Of a stretch of DNA of 64,000 nucleotides, positions 13,201 to 23,763 are shown one piece after another; within the stretch, counting starts at the first letter, position 1, and each line of letters opens with the position of its first letter. Source of the stretch: Absidia repens. Lineage: Eukaryota; Mucoromycota; Mucoromycetes; Mucorales; Cunninghamellaceae. Made by a program: the position numbers and the translations under genes. The notes beneath the pieces are model-generated. The model was not told where the DNA came from, ran no database searches, and saw only the letters and a list, made by a program, of their open reading frames with translations. The stretch spans positions 2,914,001 through 2,978,000 of the forward strand of contig MCGE01000001.1 of the NCBI GenBank assembly GCA_002105175.1, in the 5' to 3' direction.

Positions 13201-16200
13201 AAAGGTGATACATCATTGGCGGGCTCAGCACTATGTTCATTTAGCCGAAACCCTCTTGATGAATGGCACGACAATATCTGAAGTCAACTCTCTTGCTAGA
13301 CAACTCAATAAGAACGTGACATACCAACTGACCATTGTACACAATACAAAATCAACATACTCAGCCTGGGAGGACGATATCACTACTTCAAGACTGGACA
13401 AAACATTGTTGACACTGAAAACGCCTACTGTCGGTGTACTTGTTATTGATAACAAACATCAGTGCTCTTATCTCTGGTCCCTGGATAGATTGAAAACTCG
13501 GTTACGTCACATGCAAGGTATACGATTTGTTACTGATCAAACACATCATCTGATAACTGGCAGCCTGTCTCCCAAGGCCTCCGACAAAAAGACGACGACG
13601 AACCACGCTCATTCAAAGGACAACGTCAAGGCTGACAATGACGATGATGACGATGATGAACTGGATTTGTTTTATGATAGTCATCCTCCACAGTATGATT
13701 TGATTGGTATGGCAAGAATGCGGTTACGACACCTGGCTTTACATGTCCCTATGGAACAGACGCTAGATGTATTTTGTCAACAAACGTGTCGATTGCGCGG
13801 CCAACTGTCTGTTCTTATTGCTCCCATTGCTAGATCAAAAGAACGACAAGCTAGTCCCAGTATTTATGGCATTGTCGATGGCAGCAGTTCCCCCATTCCA
13901 ACACGTTCTTCAAGTCAACGAACGGTAACCGGTGATACAATCAAACAACAAAATGACGCATTACAAGTTGGGCAGCGTTTGGTCTTTGAAGTACGAATTG
14001 GACGTCTTACAGGTGTGGACAAGGACGCCTTTACTCAAGTACATGCCCAATTTCAGTTGAATGCGTTTGGTGACGACAACAACGATGACGATAGTGATCG
14101 AATCTATACTACATCTCAGACAAGCGAATTTGACGAGCAGTCCACTATTGATTTTGGTTACAGCAAGACATTCTCCATGGTAGTGACCGAAGAAATGCTG
14201 GCAGCTATCCAAAATGACGACTTGACATTTGAAATATTTGGACAACCACAGCCGACTCGCCTCAAAACATTCCAAGAAGAACCTTGTGCAGACCAGCAAC
14301 TACCTTTGATCGAAAAGAAACACAATGTCTATGCTTGGGTTGAAATATGTGAATTGGCACAGGAATCTGGTGAATATGCCCCTGTACAAGTTGAAAAACG
14401 TACGGTGACTCGAATTGGATCAGCAGTAAACGACGACAATAAGAACAAAACGACTCCGCCAGCGCCATTTTCACCCTCATCATCACCATTACCAGCATTA
14501 CGGTCCAGTATTTTAAGGCATCATCCTCCAGGGACATTTATGTTGAGGCAAGGACACCAAAGGCGAATTCTATTGATGCTTCGACACGACTGGATATTAC
14601 CTCTGACGACAGCAGACAGCAGCACAGGTACTGATACAGTTACAAACGGAGACGACGTTAGTGACGACGGTCTTACGTTAGATGGCATGGATGGATTGCT
14701 CCTTTGGATTGGAGATATTCGACAGCGGTCTTCAATTATGGATGATGATACGACGACCAGTGCACAAGATATATCCATTCCCCTTGCGGTGGTGACTAGA
14801 ACAAAAGATACATTGGTGCTTCAAGGTTCCTGGGATAGTTCAATGCATAACTCTTTGTTACTGAATCGACTTACAGATGCCGGACAAACGGTGGATTTGA
14901 CAATTAAATGGATCTTCCATGGCGCACCTTTCCAAATGGATATTGGCGTACAGATAATCACAGGATCAACCAACACTATCAACAACGGTAACGGACTCGT
15001 CAAACGGAAATCGCTTCTTCGCAACTTTTTCACGTCTTCCTCTCCGCCGACCAACGCCAGCACTCAGCAACAAAACAATGACAGTAATGACAGTGACACG
15101 GATGCGGACAATGACGACAATGATAGCTACAAATCAACTGCTCGACGGAATAATAAAAACAAGACATCAGTAGCGGGAATATATCGGGTATGGGAACGAC
15201 CGAGGCGCCTGGCATCTTATTACGTCCATCAGAAAATCAACGGTGACTATCATACATGGCAGCAACATCAAATGGAAAAAATCAAGACGTACGATCTGGC
15301 ACGACGTTCGATGCTTACGAAACTGGAGGTTGCCCATACTAGATACACCTTGGCATTATGGGACCTTTTACAAAACCGGCATATTTCTTTGGATCGTTTT
15401 GCTGTGTCACCACCAAATAGCAATAAGAAACTTGATGACAGCGATGATGAACCAATACCACAACCACATAGGCGACATGATCACGACGATAGGTTGCATG
15501 CAATTCTTCAGCAATGGATGGATTCAAAACGTGAAGAAAGCACAGGATTATATTTGATTAATGCATTTGGCTCTATGGATACTTCATTGTCGCCTTCAAC
15601 TACCAAGAATGATATACCATTATATGATATCCATCAAATCACTTTAAAGTAAACTCCAATGGAAAAAAAAAGAGAAAAAAAAAGACTAAGTACCTTTTTT
15701 TTTTATTCTGCAATTAGTGATGAGGGACAGCTAGGCAGAAATGAATCTTTGACGTTTCAGCAAAGGGGTTATATGAAAATACGGAAATTAAGCAATGATG
15801 AGGGCGATCATCTGAAACAAGGCTCTAGATGGACAAAGCGCTGGTTTTCGTTGAAAAGGTAAAGGGGAAAAAAAGATCATTAAGCTTGTCACTCATATGA
15901 ATCTAATATACATTTAAATCTCATATATGATATCCTAGACCGTATCTTTTGATTTATGCTGATGATCGTGAAACGAATGAACTTGACTTCCTGAATATCA
16001 AAGCCGTCCGCGTCAATCCTCCTGTCAAAGTATGATGTCTTGTCTCCCCCGCAAAAAAAGGAAACATACTTGATATTAACAAAAGTCAATTGGTTTGATT
16101 TTTTTATTCTATAGGAGCTTGTGAATACCTTTACTCTTTATACCACCATCAATACATATCAATGTCAAACAACAAATCACGATGAAATGAATGAATGGGT

Positions 16201-16216
16201 GGCCTCCATGATATAG
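10204..16216 (+). CDS. Kinesin-3 (KIF1/Unc-104 type) motor with FHA and PH domains
   Basis: Nine exons (10204-10255, 10329-10556, 10634-10944, 11035-11165, 11269-11470, 11546-15648, 15718-15858, 15939-16029, 16115-16216) sum to 5361 bases, 1786 aa. The N-terminal motor shows the P-loop [13 protein letters not shown], switch [12 protein letters not shown] and switch [11 protein letters not shown] neck/coiled segment follows, then an FHA domain (about residues 530-640, LVGRK...NGIHI), polyQ and Ser-rich linkers, a KIF1B-like middle region, and a C-terminal PH domain ([10 protein letters not shown]...MNEWVASMI). Kinesin-3 proteins carry vesicles and early endosomes toward microtubule plus ends, with PH binding phosphoinositides. 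The start ATG gives the canonical [13 protein letters not shown] opening. An AATAAA lies near 16330. The three short 3' exons carry the PH domain and are easily missed because the long exon runs into a TAA just past its donor. Confidence 0.95.
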
Positions 16217-16908
16217 ATAGATATCAGTATAGTTTTATTTTATTTTCTGTATATGTCATTTATATATTATATATTTATTTATTTATTTATCATACATTGT
16301 TTCTATATTCTTTTATTGTCTTGTTTTTTCAATAAACACACAGTATACTTTATTATATCAGTCTGTCTTCATTGCTTTATCTGTCTGCTTTCCCAATGTT
16401 TACATTTATAAATATTTCGTGACATCATATCATACCATAGTCTTCATTTTATGTGACCTTCCATTGCATTTCAAGCAATCAAATACGGATCTTGAATAAA
16501 CAATCACACATTTTATCTTTGAGATTTTCATGCATTGGTTTCTCGGGGAATAAAAAATCATTGATACAATGAGGTGGCATCTTACCAATTTTTTTTGGAT
16601 GCTGCCAATTCATTCGCTGACTGTTTTATCAATCGGCTTGTTTGTGTTTTTAAACAATAATAATAATAATAATAATAATAATAGTAGATCATTTTTTCTT
16701 TTAAGATTACTTACTACAAAAGGAGAATGTTTTGTCAAGCGTGAGAGGTTACATCAATGTGTATTTTTCAGTTGGATTGTGCTTCAATTGCCCCCTTTTA
16801 TGCCTTTTTAAATCCCGACGGCAAAGTTCAAAGTTTAAATTTCCTTTTCGCTTCATTTTCGTTTCTCTTCTTTTTTCTTTATTATTTCTCAAAAAAACAT
16901 TTTTGATA
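16217..16908. other. Intergenic between kinesin and kinase genes
   Basis: It holds the kinesin 3' UTR and AATAAA site (about 16330) and a (TAA)n microsatellite of about nine units at 16656-16683. T/C-rich promoter sequence lies just upstream of the kinase start. No additional gene is seen. Confidence 0.6.
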
Positions 16909-18509
16909 ATGGTTTCTTTATGCAATTGCTCATTCAATCAATACCGGTCCACATCACACGAAACGCATAAACTCTCTTCAACACCACGGCTTCTGACACT
17001 TGATCATCAAGCCACCACTAAAAATACTGCGTCTACCGCAACTACATTATTATCACCACATAGCATCAAAACGAAAGAAGATACACATGCAAATGTATTT
17101 TCTTCCACATTACCCGTCAAAAGTAAGACCAAAAAAAGAAAAAATTAGAAAACTGTTTGCGTTTCATTTATAGAAACTCAATCACCTTTATCAAATATGA
17201 TAGAAAATCCATCCAATGCATATACCAAGAATGATTTCAGTATTCTAAAACCACTTGCAAAAGGACAATATGGAAAGGTATATATAAGTTTCGGGCGGAA
17301 TTTACATTTGGACTCTTTGTAACGTTAACAAGACCAACGCCATTCCTTTTTATTATTATTATTTATTTATTTATTAGGTATACATTGTCCAGTGTCTTTT
17401 GGATCAACAGATTTACTGCATGAAAATCCAAAGCAGGCGCAGTCTTATGGAACATGGGGACCGGGTGAACTTTGAAAACGAACGCAACATTTTAGCCTAC
17501 CAAGACCCTCGACTCATTGGCCTCTTTGCGTCTTTCCGGGATGGTGATGATTTCGTTCTGGTAATGGAATATGCGTGTGGTGGTGATCTGTTTAGTCTTT
17601 TGGACCGACAGCCGACGCTTTGCCTGACGGAACATCAAGCGCAGTTTTACATGGCCGAAATGGTACTAGCTTGTCAATCTCTGCATCAATTGAATTATCT
17701 TCACCGTGACATCAAACCCCAGAATATTCTGCTGGATCGTAATGGGCATGTCAAACTGGCTGATTTCGGATCAAGTCGTTCTCTTTCTCAATGCATGGAG
17801 GTAAACCACGCGAATAACAATGGAAATATTTTTTATCTTAATATGTTTATTTATTTGTACAGACAATTCAATCAACACCAGTGGGTACATGCGACTATAT
17901 ATCACCTGAAATTCTTTTATCCAACCAAGGAAACGTAACGTACGGAACTGAAGTGGATTGCTGGTCATTAGGGATTTGTCTATATGAAATGCTTCAAGAG
18001 CTGCCGCCTTTTTACAGTGACAAGGGTGAAAATGATACCTATCGAAAAATACTTTTCCACCAAGGATCGGTGTCGTTCAATCCTCGTCTTCCTATCTCCG
18101 ACAATGCCAAAGATCTTATCAACAGGTAAAAGAACAGAAATAGACCGTTACAGAGACGATAGATGCTAAGGACTCCTTTTTTTTTTTTTTTTTTTGAGTC
18201 TGCTGACGAAACCGGAACACAGGCTGACCTTGGATCAAATCAAGGCACACCCATTCTTTGACAGCATTGACTGGGATCACATTTTTGAAAGTAAGAGCAC
18301 ATACGAAATCACAAAAAGCACAGAATGCGTATTGATTACTAATTGCTTGAGGGTCTTTTTTTTTTTCAGGCACAGCCCCATTTTTACCCGCAATCAAAAG
18401 TTTGGACGACACATCGTACTTCTCCATTCCTTTCAGTGAACTACCTCCAAGTCCATGTCAGTCACAACCCCTCACACCACCTTCATCACCTCCTTATTTT
18501 TTAAAATGA
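16909..18509 (+). CDS. AGC-family Ser/Thr protein kinase, ROCK/DMPK-like catalytic domain
   Basis: Six exons (16909-17122, 17174-17277, 17378-17800, 17863-18125, 18199-18290, 18370-18509) sum to 1236 bases, 411 aa. After a Ser/Thr-rich N-terminus of about 80 residues comes a full kinase domain: Gly loop LAKGQYGKVY, catalytic Lys in YCMKIQ, LHRDIKPQNILL, DFG in LADFGSS, activation segment VGTCDYISPEIL, and EVDCWSLGICLYEML. The TCDYISPE form and the acidic GNVTYG insert resemble the ROCK/MRCK/citron/DMPK branch more than PKA or NDR. A short AGC-type tail ends PPSSPPYFLK. Coiled-coil, C1, PH and CNH modules of larger relatives are absent, so regulation must differ or occur in trans. All catalytic residues appear intact. 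An AATAAA lies near 18552. Confidence 0.88.
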
Positions 18510-18977
18510 AACATACCTTTTAGTTAATGAACTATTTTTTGATATTTATATGAATAAACACTCTGTCGCTCCACTGGAGTTTGGGAAATCATAGATTTAC
18601 AGGATACCATTCATTTTGTTTTTCGTTTTGTATTTTCTGAAAGGCGGTTTTTTTTTTTTTTTCTTTTTTTTTTTTGATGGGACGGGGGGTGGAGGTTAAA
18701 TGCATTCGCTATTTCGCTCTTTGATAGACAGACTCTTGGAGTTCATCTGGCTTCCATTTCGGACAGGAATTTAGTATAATATAAAAATATAATAGTGCAC
18801 TGGGTTTATGCGGTAGGCTTAGTCTAGAAAAGACTATAATAATCTATAAGGAAAGTTAAGCTTATTATAACAGTCTTGGTTGATTGATATGAATGGTCTA
18901 GCAGGAATAGGATCACTTTTCATATTAAGTGAACTAGACCTATCAGCCAGTTACTGGGATTTTTTTGGGGAAGGGGA

Positions 18978-19008
<31 letters not shown>

Positions 19009-19069
19009 GCAGGCACTAGAAAGTAAGTGTTTGATTAATCACTCACAAATGGCTACAATAAGGTTTTAC
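18510..19069. other. Intergenic, low complexity
   Basis: 3' flank of the kinase gene with its AATAAA, T runs at 18650-18675 and an A run at 18984-19008. No gene seen. Confidence 0.5.
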
Positions 19070-19730
19070 TCATTACGTGATGGGCTAGAAAATGGGTACT
19101 AAAAAAGCGTATTTTCTTGTAACAAAATGGAAAATACTAAATTGAAGGCGTGGGGATCATTGTAACATGGCATATAATGGAAGTAGCATGAGAGAGATGA
19201 ATGAGGATCTAGATAATAGCTGATACTGATATTAAGGGACAGGTATAAAAATGAATCTAACATATGGTGTAAAGTACACGAAATACTAACAGGACAGTTT
19301 TTATTGAAGGCACAACTTTGGTCTACACTAATCTAAAGAGACAATAGTAAAACGGCATCTATTTTACAAAGCATGAAGGATACTATTGGGACATTTTTCA
19401 TTGACCCAAGTATAAAGAGACGTATTTTATTCATATTTAAGCGTTGGACAAACTAACAATGAACTAAGCTAATGAAGACCCCAAAAAGCCAACTAACATG
19501 GTGGTTCTAAATCCTAGATCCAAAATGAAAGGGTTTCTCCATGCATCTTGTAATCCCTGAGCGGAAACCCCTTCTAAACTAGTCCTGGTGTTATTCCAAG
19601 TCCAACATAGCCTTAATGAAGTTGAATGATGAAGAAAAAATAAAGGGAAAAAAAAATAAACAAAACGAAAGAGAACCGAAAAAAATAAAAAGGCGTGTGA
19701 GAGAAAATAAAATATTTCACGTGGGCGGGT
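19070..19730 (-). repeat. Dispersed repeat family, copy 3
   Basis: Minus-strand copy starting with CCCGCCCACGTG (19718-19729 complement). It is followed by a pyrimidine tract, the core near 19520-19590 with hairpin arms GGGTTTC/GAAACCC, and AATAAA near 19425-19432. The long tail matches the copies at 7 kb and 34 kb, including a shared TAGCATGAG segment near 19186. Confidence 0.72.
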
Positions 19731-21171
19731 TTTCAAATCTTTTTTGCGTTTCTCTGAGGATAGCTTCCATTTTTTTTTTCTATTTCTTTCTTGGTGAATA
19801 CAAAAAGGAAACCCTCGATATTTTTTTTCTCCTTCTTTTTTACAACAGAAGCACCATGGAGCATTATCATCGCTGTGGTAGTTCTTTTTTCATGGCAACA
19901 GCCGTCATCATTCAGCAATGGCGACATGGTATATTTGGACTCAGCACAACTGGGCAAACGTTTAGTTACTCTCCTTTCGCTATACAATAGTTTATATCTC
20001 ACTGTGGTAAAGAATAGTTACCATCTAAACTTGAAGTTGCTTAATTTTTGATATGTTGATTATACAATTAATCCACCTCCACCTCAGTATGTTTAAAGTC
20101 CCAACTACCCCCCAACACACCTATCGCAGTCAATCCTCGAGTTGGGTGTCACAATATTGTCATTAGCTTGGCTTGGTGTTATTGTCATGATTAATCTCCA
20201 TAATGCATCTGAGTCAAATACACCTTTTTCTCTTACTATTAGACTTTAATAAGTTTAGTTTGTCTTATCTAATGGGTATATGTATATCACAATAGCTTGT
20301 GTGTGCGCATAAATATTAAAAATAAAAATCAGGAGTGGTATGCTATTGATGTTGGCAACTTCGTCCAGTCGTAGTGCTTAATGATATTTATAATGAATGC
20401 TCATTTGATTTGCATGTAGAAAAAAAAAGCAGGCGTTTGTGTGTCAATTCAAAAACTCAATACCTTTAGTGAGCAGTCTTTTGGACCCTTACCGTAGTGC
20501 TCAACGTTTCGTATACTGAGATCCTATATAAAAATAAACAGACCATAGAAATTTCAAGCCTCTTTGACGAATGTCCAAAAACAAAAGTGACAGGGCCAAT
20601 TGGCTTATAGTTAACTCTTTGTCAACACGATCCTTCTTTATGATTTAAGGCTTTATGGTATCCTATTATGCAATGAGGCGGGCGACGTTCTTCATTAGGA
20701 AAGAGATTCGGTTGAGTCATGAGGAAGCCAAACGCTTACTCACTACTATTTCCGAGATCCATTTTTTAATATATTACATACTTGGTAAAAAAAAACAAAA
20801 AAAAAAAACTTCCTTTGTCATAACAGTGTCAAAATGATAGATGATATTTCTAGGCGGTGCTTGTGCTGGAACTAAAACAAATTTTGAGCAAAGTTAGGTC
20901 GAGGTAGAGACTGTAATTAGTAGACGTTTGCATAATTTTCATCTAATAAGAATGACACATAGCATACGAAATGTAGGTGAAAGCATTCTATTTAAACACG
21001 GCATATATTCATCTTCCTGGAGGCTGAGCTACAAACGGCCAATTGTGTACAAATTTGCCGTTACATTAAAATGTTTGAATTTCAGTTATATATTAGTTAG
21101 ATATAAGGAGAGAATCATGCCGTTCTGACTTCATAAACTGGGATATGAGTTCATGCATAAGTGTGGAAGAC

Positions 21172-21213
<42 letters not shown>

Positions 21214-21706
21214 TAATATAGAGTTTTTTGTTCCTATGACTCAATATATTTATTCCTCAAATTACTGGAAGTAAATCATCATGTTTTGTCTGCTGGTTAA
21301 TTAAATGTTCGCTAGTTTTAATTGAAATAGACAACTGTTTGGAGCAATATCTGAGCACAGATTTGAAATGCACGGTCATATCATAGTCGACCAATCCTAG
21401 TAACCATTTAATCCATACACAGAATCCACACACCACAATTAAAGCATTTCACACATAATACTACATGACCGTCCAATGAATCGACATACATTTCACACAT
21501 AATACTACACGACCATCTAATGAATCGACATAAAATTCTCAAGTAGAATAATAAAAAGACAATATATTTTATTGCTGGAATATAAATTTATACATAATAC
21601 AAAAAGCAGAGAGCAGGGAAGGAGAAATGAGGATACTCCAATTCACCTAATAAACTAAACTGATATGCATGTTCCCCTTTCAGCATGTGGCCCATGCATA
21701 CATAAC
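19731..21706. other. Intergenic, no recognised gene
   Basis: AT-rich sequence with only short open frames and no supported exon. It contains a pure A run of about 38 bases (about 21174-21211) and the tandem repeat listed separately. Confidence 0.5.
21446..21533. repeat. Two-copy 44-bp tandem repeat
   Basis: A 44-base unit beginning ATTTCACACATAATACTACA occurs twice head to tail (21446-21489 and 21490-21533). The copies differ at about four positions. It lies 170-260 bases beyond the 3' end of the Nudix gene. Confidence 0.85.
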
Positions 21707-22860
21707 CTATTGCACCAAATCATTTCCCGAAAACGCCAAGCCAGAAGCAAACGCATAGACTCTTGAGTCGATCACAAGGCCATGTTTGTCTTGTAAATCT
21801 ATTGTTAAATAACATATTTGATTAAAAAAGAATAATGATCAATGTCCTGTGATGATTACTTCATTACCTGTCAAATGGACCATGAGATCTTTGAGAGGGA
21901 GCGCTACCGTCTGTAAACTCCATTCGTCTTGTTCCAATTCAGGTTTAGGTGAGGCTGTCATGGCAGTCGTATCGATAGTGATGTGTGCCACATAGCAGGT
22001 TGAGTTGGTCAGGCCAGGCTCATAACATACTGGTTGGGTACACAGCCGGAAGGTATCCTTTTCCACGTCATATCCAGTTTCCTCTTTGAGTTCTCGATGA
22101 GCAGCATTCACTACTGTTTCGTTGGGATCGATAAGACCTACGCAAAAAAAGGAGGGGATGTTATTCGAGTTTGCGCTATTGTATTGGGTAAGGGTTTACC
22201 TGAAGGGAACTCTATAGCGTATTTTTCAATGGCAGGACGATATTGAACAACCAAAAGTAACTGAAGACCATGGTTTGTTTTCAAGATGGCGTGAATATCA
22301 ACCGCTACGTAAATATATGATTGGTGAGCCATCAGTGCATGTTATTAACAGTAGGAGTGAAATTTATTTACCATCGGCCAAAGGGCAGCGGTATTTTTTC
22401 GTACGCATCGTTCCCATGGCCTCTTGACACCATTGACATCAAAGTAATGTAATTTTTCTAAGGTAAGCCATTGGCCTTGACCTAAAACAAGAGGTGTTAT
22501 TGTTTTTATATCAGAAAGAGGCGTGAGCATTGCGAAAGAAGATTTCCATTACCTTCGTCCACCCCTTCGTCCTCCCCTTTGTGAACAAGAATACATCGAT
22601 TAAAAGCCCGCCTAGGTAAAATAATTTTAGTAAATTCAGACGGTCATAAGATAATATTGAGACAAGGATGAAATATTTCGAAATAAAAAAGAAAGAAATG
22701 CCTTAGCATTCATTTTTTAAATGTTAATATTCTTCTATTTTAAAAAATTACACTAGTAATGAAAAGTATGAATTCACCGCATTCGTGGCCGCACTGGATT
22801 AAGAGGGCGAAAAAGATGACAGGCACATGCTACTGAAGGGAGTGGCGGAATAAATTGCAT
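21707..22860 (-). CDS. Nudix hydrolase, ADP-ribose pyrophosphatase (NUDT5/Ysa1-like), apparent frameshift
   Basis: Six exons are supported (22860-22778, 22611-22553, 22481-22372, 22304-22200, 22137-21868, 21798-21707). They carry the family order: a basic N-terminus, QWLTLEKLHYFDVNGVKRPWE, AVDIHAIL, QYRPAIEKYAIEFPSG, and a perfect Nudix box G-x5-E-x7-REL-x-EETGY. The C-terminus is GLVIDSRVYAFASGLAF. Such enzymes hydrolyse ADP-ribose and related nucleotide sugars, with Mg2+ held by the Nudix glutamates. The exon sum is 719 bases, one short of a multiple of three. The third exon reads in one frame up to ...RPWE (about 22425) and must shift by one base to continue as MRTKKYRCPLAD before the splice. 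All other junctions fit, so one base is missing, through a sequencing/assembly error or a true mutation. The start at 22860 gives an Arg-rich, possibly mitochondrial leader. Confidence 0.75.
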
Positions 22861-23763
22861 GGTACTACAGTTTTAGAGGCCAGAGGTTTTTTCACGGCGC
22901 AATCCAAACGCTGAGCCTAGTAATACGTGCTACCAAAGCCAAGGAAGAGTGGAGGAAGGCGGAAAGGGAGAGCAGGCAGCATGACCAAAGGGCAATATCA
23001 CAACATGTATCTATTTGTTTTTAAAAATAAATCTGCCTACGTCTTGATTTTATTTTGCATCGTCCCAAAATTTTTAACAGGTGTCTCAAAAAATATTTAC
23101 TTCGTTTTAGTTTTCGGTTTCTATGTGTCCAAAAAAAAAAAAAAAAAAAAAAAAGCATTTTGTCTCAATTGAAACTCAAAATACTGTATGCAAAGGAACC
23201 CACAGAAGCTTTCCTTTACTATGCTTACGTAGCCAATTTCTATTCAAACAATGCTCAATTGGTTAACATTGGCATTCATTTGATGGCATATTATTTTTAT
23301 ATATAATAATATGCTTTCTTTTGTGACTCTAGCATAACTATTTGCATTTTATTGTAGTCGCATAAATGGCAAGATTTGTTACCTACATCATTTATGTTTT
23401 TTTTTTCCTTCTTGCAGTTTGATCCTATTGATTTTATTATACTATACAAAATATGTCTGCTGTAATAAAGGCGATTGGAAATAAATAGGGATCAAAACCA
23501 TCTATCTTTCGTTTTTTTCCCTTTATGACATATGATACTGTAGTTTCAACCTATCATATGCTTTTATCAATCACCTTAAGGAGAGTCAAAAGTATGCATG
23601 TCACGTTTTCCTATAAAGTAAACGTAGAAAAAGTGGACCGACTCCTTTTTTTCACTCTTTCTTTCACTCTTTATTATTATTATTTTATTTTTTTTTTTGT
23701 GAAAAAAGCTCGCCCCTTATCTTCCCGCATTCATTTTTTTTTATTTTATCTTTTTATTTTATC
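22861..23763. other. Intergenic between divergent Nudix and CAP-Gly genes
   Basis: No gene is supported. An A run lies at 23131-23154. The T/C-rich stretch 23640-23760 directly before the CAP-Gly start is the likely promoter/5' leader. Confidence 0.5.

Noticed and set aside
19464..19736. 90-codon minus-strand open frame inside repeat copy 3
   Set aside because: The frame is not kept in the other copies, which carry stops and indels, so the repeat is treated as non-coding.
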